Origin: Apostichopus japonicus
Lineage: Eukaryota; Echinodermata; Holothuroidea; Aspidochirotida; Stichopodidae
Direction of reading: 5' to 3'
DNA: 64,000 nucleotides
Assembly: GCF_037975245.1 (NCBI RefSeq)
Contig: NC_092582.1
Location: forward strand, 26,142,077-26,206,076
Translations under genes and position numbers: made by a program
Shown here: positions 62,814 through 64,000 of the stretch, in pieces
Layout: the number at the start of each line of letters is the position of its first letter
Numbering within the stretch: position 1 is the first letter of the stretch
The notes under the pieces: model-generated
The model's input: the letters and a program-made list of their open reading frames with translations, nothing else
What the model was told of the DNA's origin: nothing
The model's database searches: none

Positions 62814-63206
62814 GTAAGATGATGTATTTGTCAGAGGGGTAGGCCTATGACCAAAGTTAGCACCTCAGTATTTCATAATTCTCCACATTATTTTAGTAAT
62901 CACGAACACGTCACCTTGTGATTCTTCCGTCAGTATGCATGTGCGAAGTCCCTTTTTGAAGTTTACAATGACGTGGAAGGTGCACATGTTTCTTCCAAAT
63001 TCTTTTTTCAATCGCCAGACTACACGATGTTGGGGAATGATTCTTCTATATAGGAAAAATGACAAAAGTAACAATTAGTTTTGCACAAAAGAAAAGGAAC
63101 AAGAACACAAATTATGAGTATATAAAAGCTAATATTAACGTCGTAAAACGAATCCCTTACTTATGATATACTTTGTTAATAATCCAGTTTTACTCTTTAA
63201 ATACAG
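62814..63206 (+). other. Intron of the Ig gene
   Basis: 393 bases between gtaaga and tttaaatacag; no feature seen. Confidence 0.6.
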
Positions 63207-63845
63207 GTACTTGTGAAGGAGAGTTTCCATTGATAAACTATTGTAAGGGCCAAACCACCTGTTTGGTAGATTTTGATAGTTTTCAACGTTTGGGTTGTTC
63301 CTTTGGATGTACAGAACCAACTGTTGAACTGAGATGGTACATTAAACACGTAGGCTACAACGAGACAATATCAGTCAATGACACAGAGGAATCTAATGGA
63401 ACATTAACCATCTTTATGTCAAGTATTGAAATTAATAAATATATTGAAGAACCTCTAACTCAGCTTGTCTGCGAAGCAAGAGGAGCCGCCATAGGTACAC
63501 GTGTCTTACAAGCTAGCATATTCATTGATAACTCTGATGGCTGGGAGTCTAATGGCGGCAACACTAAATACTACCAAATAAACAGTCGAGCTATACTATT
63601 GTGTGGGGAGAATACGGAACCTTCTACCTTTATCTGGGAAAAAATAACTGGGAACAAGACAGAGGTTGTTATGTTTTATGACGGTGACAGACAACATTTA
63701 CCTATTGGAAACTCACAGTGGTATGCTACTGAAAGAAGTACTCTAGTTGTGAAACAAGTAGATATAACATCTGAAGGAATATACAGATGTAAATTATATG
63801 ATGGAGAGAACTATGGTGCTTATGAAATAACATTGATCGTATTAG
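63207..63845 (+). CDS. Ig-superfamily gene, Ig domains 2 and 3 in one exon
   Basis: A 639-base exon, phase 1-1, from acceptor aaatacag to donor gtgagc. Domain 2: CEGEFPLINYCKGQTTCLVD, core Trp in LRWYIK, TLTIFMSSIEI and second Cys in LVCEARG, with several further cysteines near its start. Domain 3: AILLCGENTEPSTFIWEKI with Cys and core Trp, then STLVVKQVDITSEGIYRCKL, a full D-x-x-x-x-G-x-Y-x-C strand F, ending ITLIVLG. Two domains share one exon without an intron between them, whereas domain 1 has its own. The gene continues past the right edge, so membrane or cytoplasmic parts are not visible. NET, NDT and NGT sequons suggest glycosylation. Confidence 0.88.
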
Positions 63846-64000
63846 GTGAGCGGAATTTAATTACTTGGGCATATGTAGCATTTGATGAATATTATTGCGT
63901 TGATGAGTTGAAGAGGTATAGAGAAATGGCATCATCATGAAGTTATAATATTCTGGCAAGAATTTTAATTTCAAGGATCGAATAAGGAATTATACCCATG
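63846..64000 (+). other. Start of the next intron of the Ig gene
   Basis: The donor gtgagc is at 63846. The frame read past it (to a stop near 63940) loses Ig character at once, which supports splicing here. Confidence 0.6.

Overview
This is a eukaryotic, intron-rich, AT-rich nuclear window, probably from a marine invertebrate deuterostome. My best guess is a sea cucumber or other echinoderm, from the style of the NLR-type leucine-rich-repeat exons, the immunoglobulin-domain gene and the heavy load of short hAT-like DNA transposons. That guess is not proven by the sequence. Coding sequence is a small fraction. Two real genes could be assembled by hand from splice signals and reading phase, both on the + strand and both immune-type in domain content.

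Gene 1 (1581 to about 33085) is the 3' part of a leucine-rich-repeat gene. Five short coding exons (1581-1789, 12680-12756, 19062-19123, 27323-27358, 31220-31282) join in phase to 148 residues and end at a TAA. A 3'UTR exon starts at 32640 and has AATAAA signals at 32975 and 33064. The introns (1.4 to 10.9 kb) are packed with repeats: a fold-back element inside a tandem segmental duplication (3365-6990), and four full-length copies (1.8-2.5 kb) of one non-autonomous DNA transposon with 16-bp terminal inverted repeats and 5-6 bp target duplications. A further small MITE with an 8-bp duplication sits in intron 4. The large elements carry nested smaller elements.

The middle (about 33.1-60.8 kb) shows no gene I can support. 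It holds a diverged tandem duplication (34.5/36.1 kb), several minisatellites, a 70-bp near-perfect palindrome beside a second palindrome (39.0-39.1 kb), a 463-bp hAT-type MITE with an 8-bp duplication (48806-49268), a head-to-tail array of tRNA-derived SINE units (50302-51196) with a dispersed relative at 57581, a roughly 157-bp satellite array (54130-54818), long AT and AGAT/AGAC microsatellites, and a hammerhead ribozyme motif (60516-60540) with a degenerate second copy 190 bp upstream.

Gene 2 (60842 to beyond the right edge) encodes a secreted or membrane immunoglobulin-superfamily protein. An exon with an open frame is followed by a hydrophobic signal or anchor exon (61475-61530), one V-like Ig domain (62490-62813) and two Ig domains in one exon (63207-63845). 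No initiator ATG is visible; an ATA sits exactly where a signal-peptide start would be expected. Almost all long open frames elsewhere are translations of repeats and low-complexity DNA, and were not called as genes.
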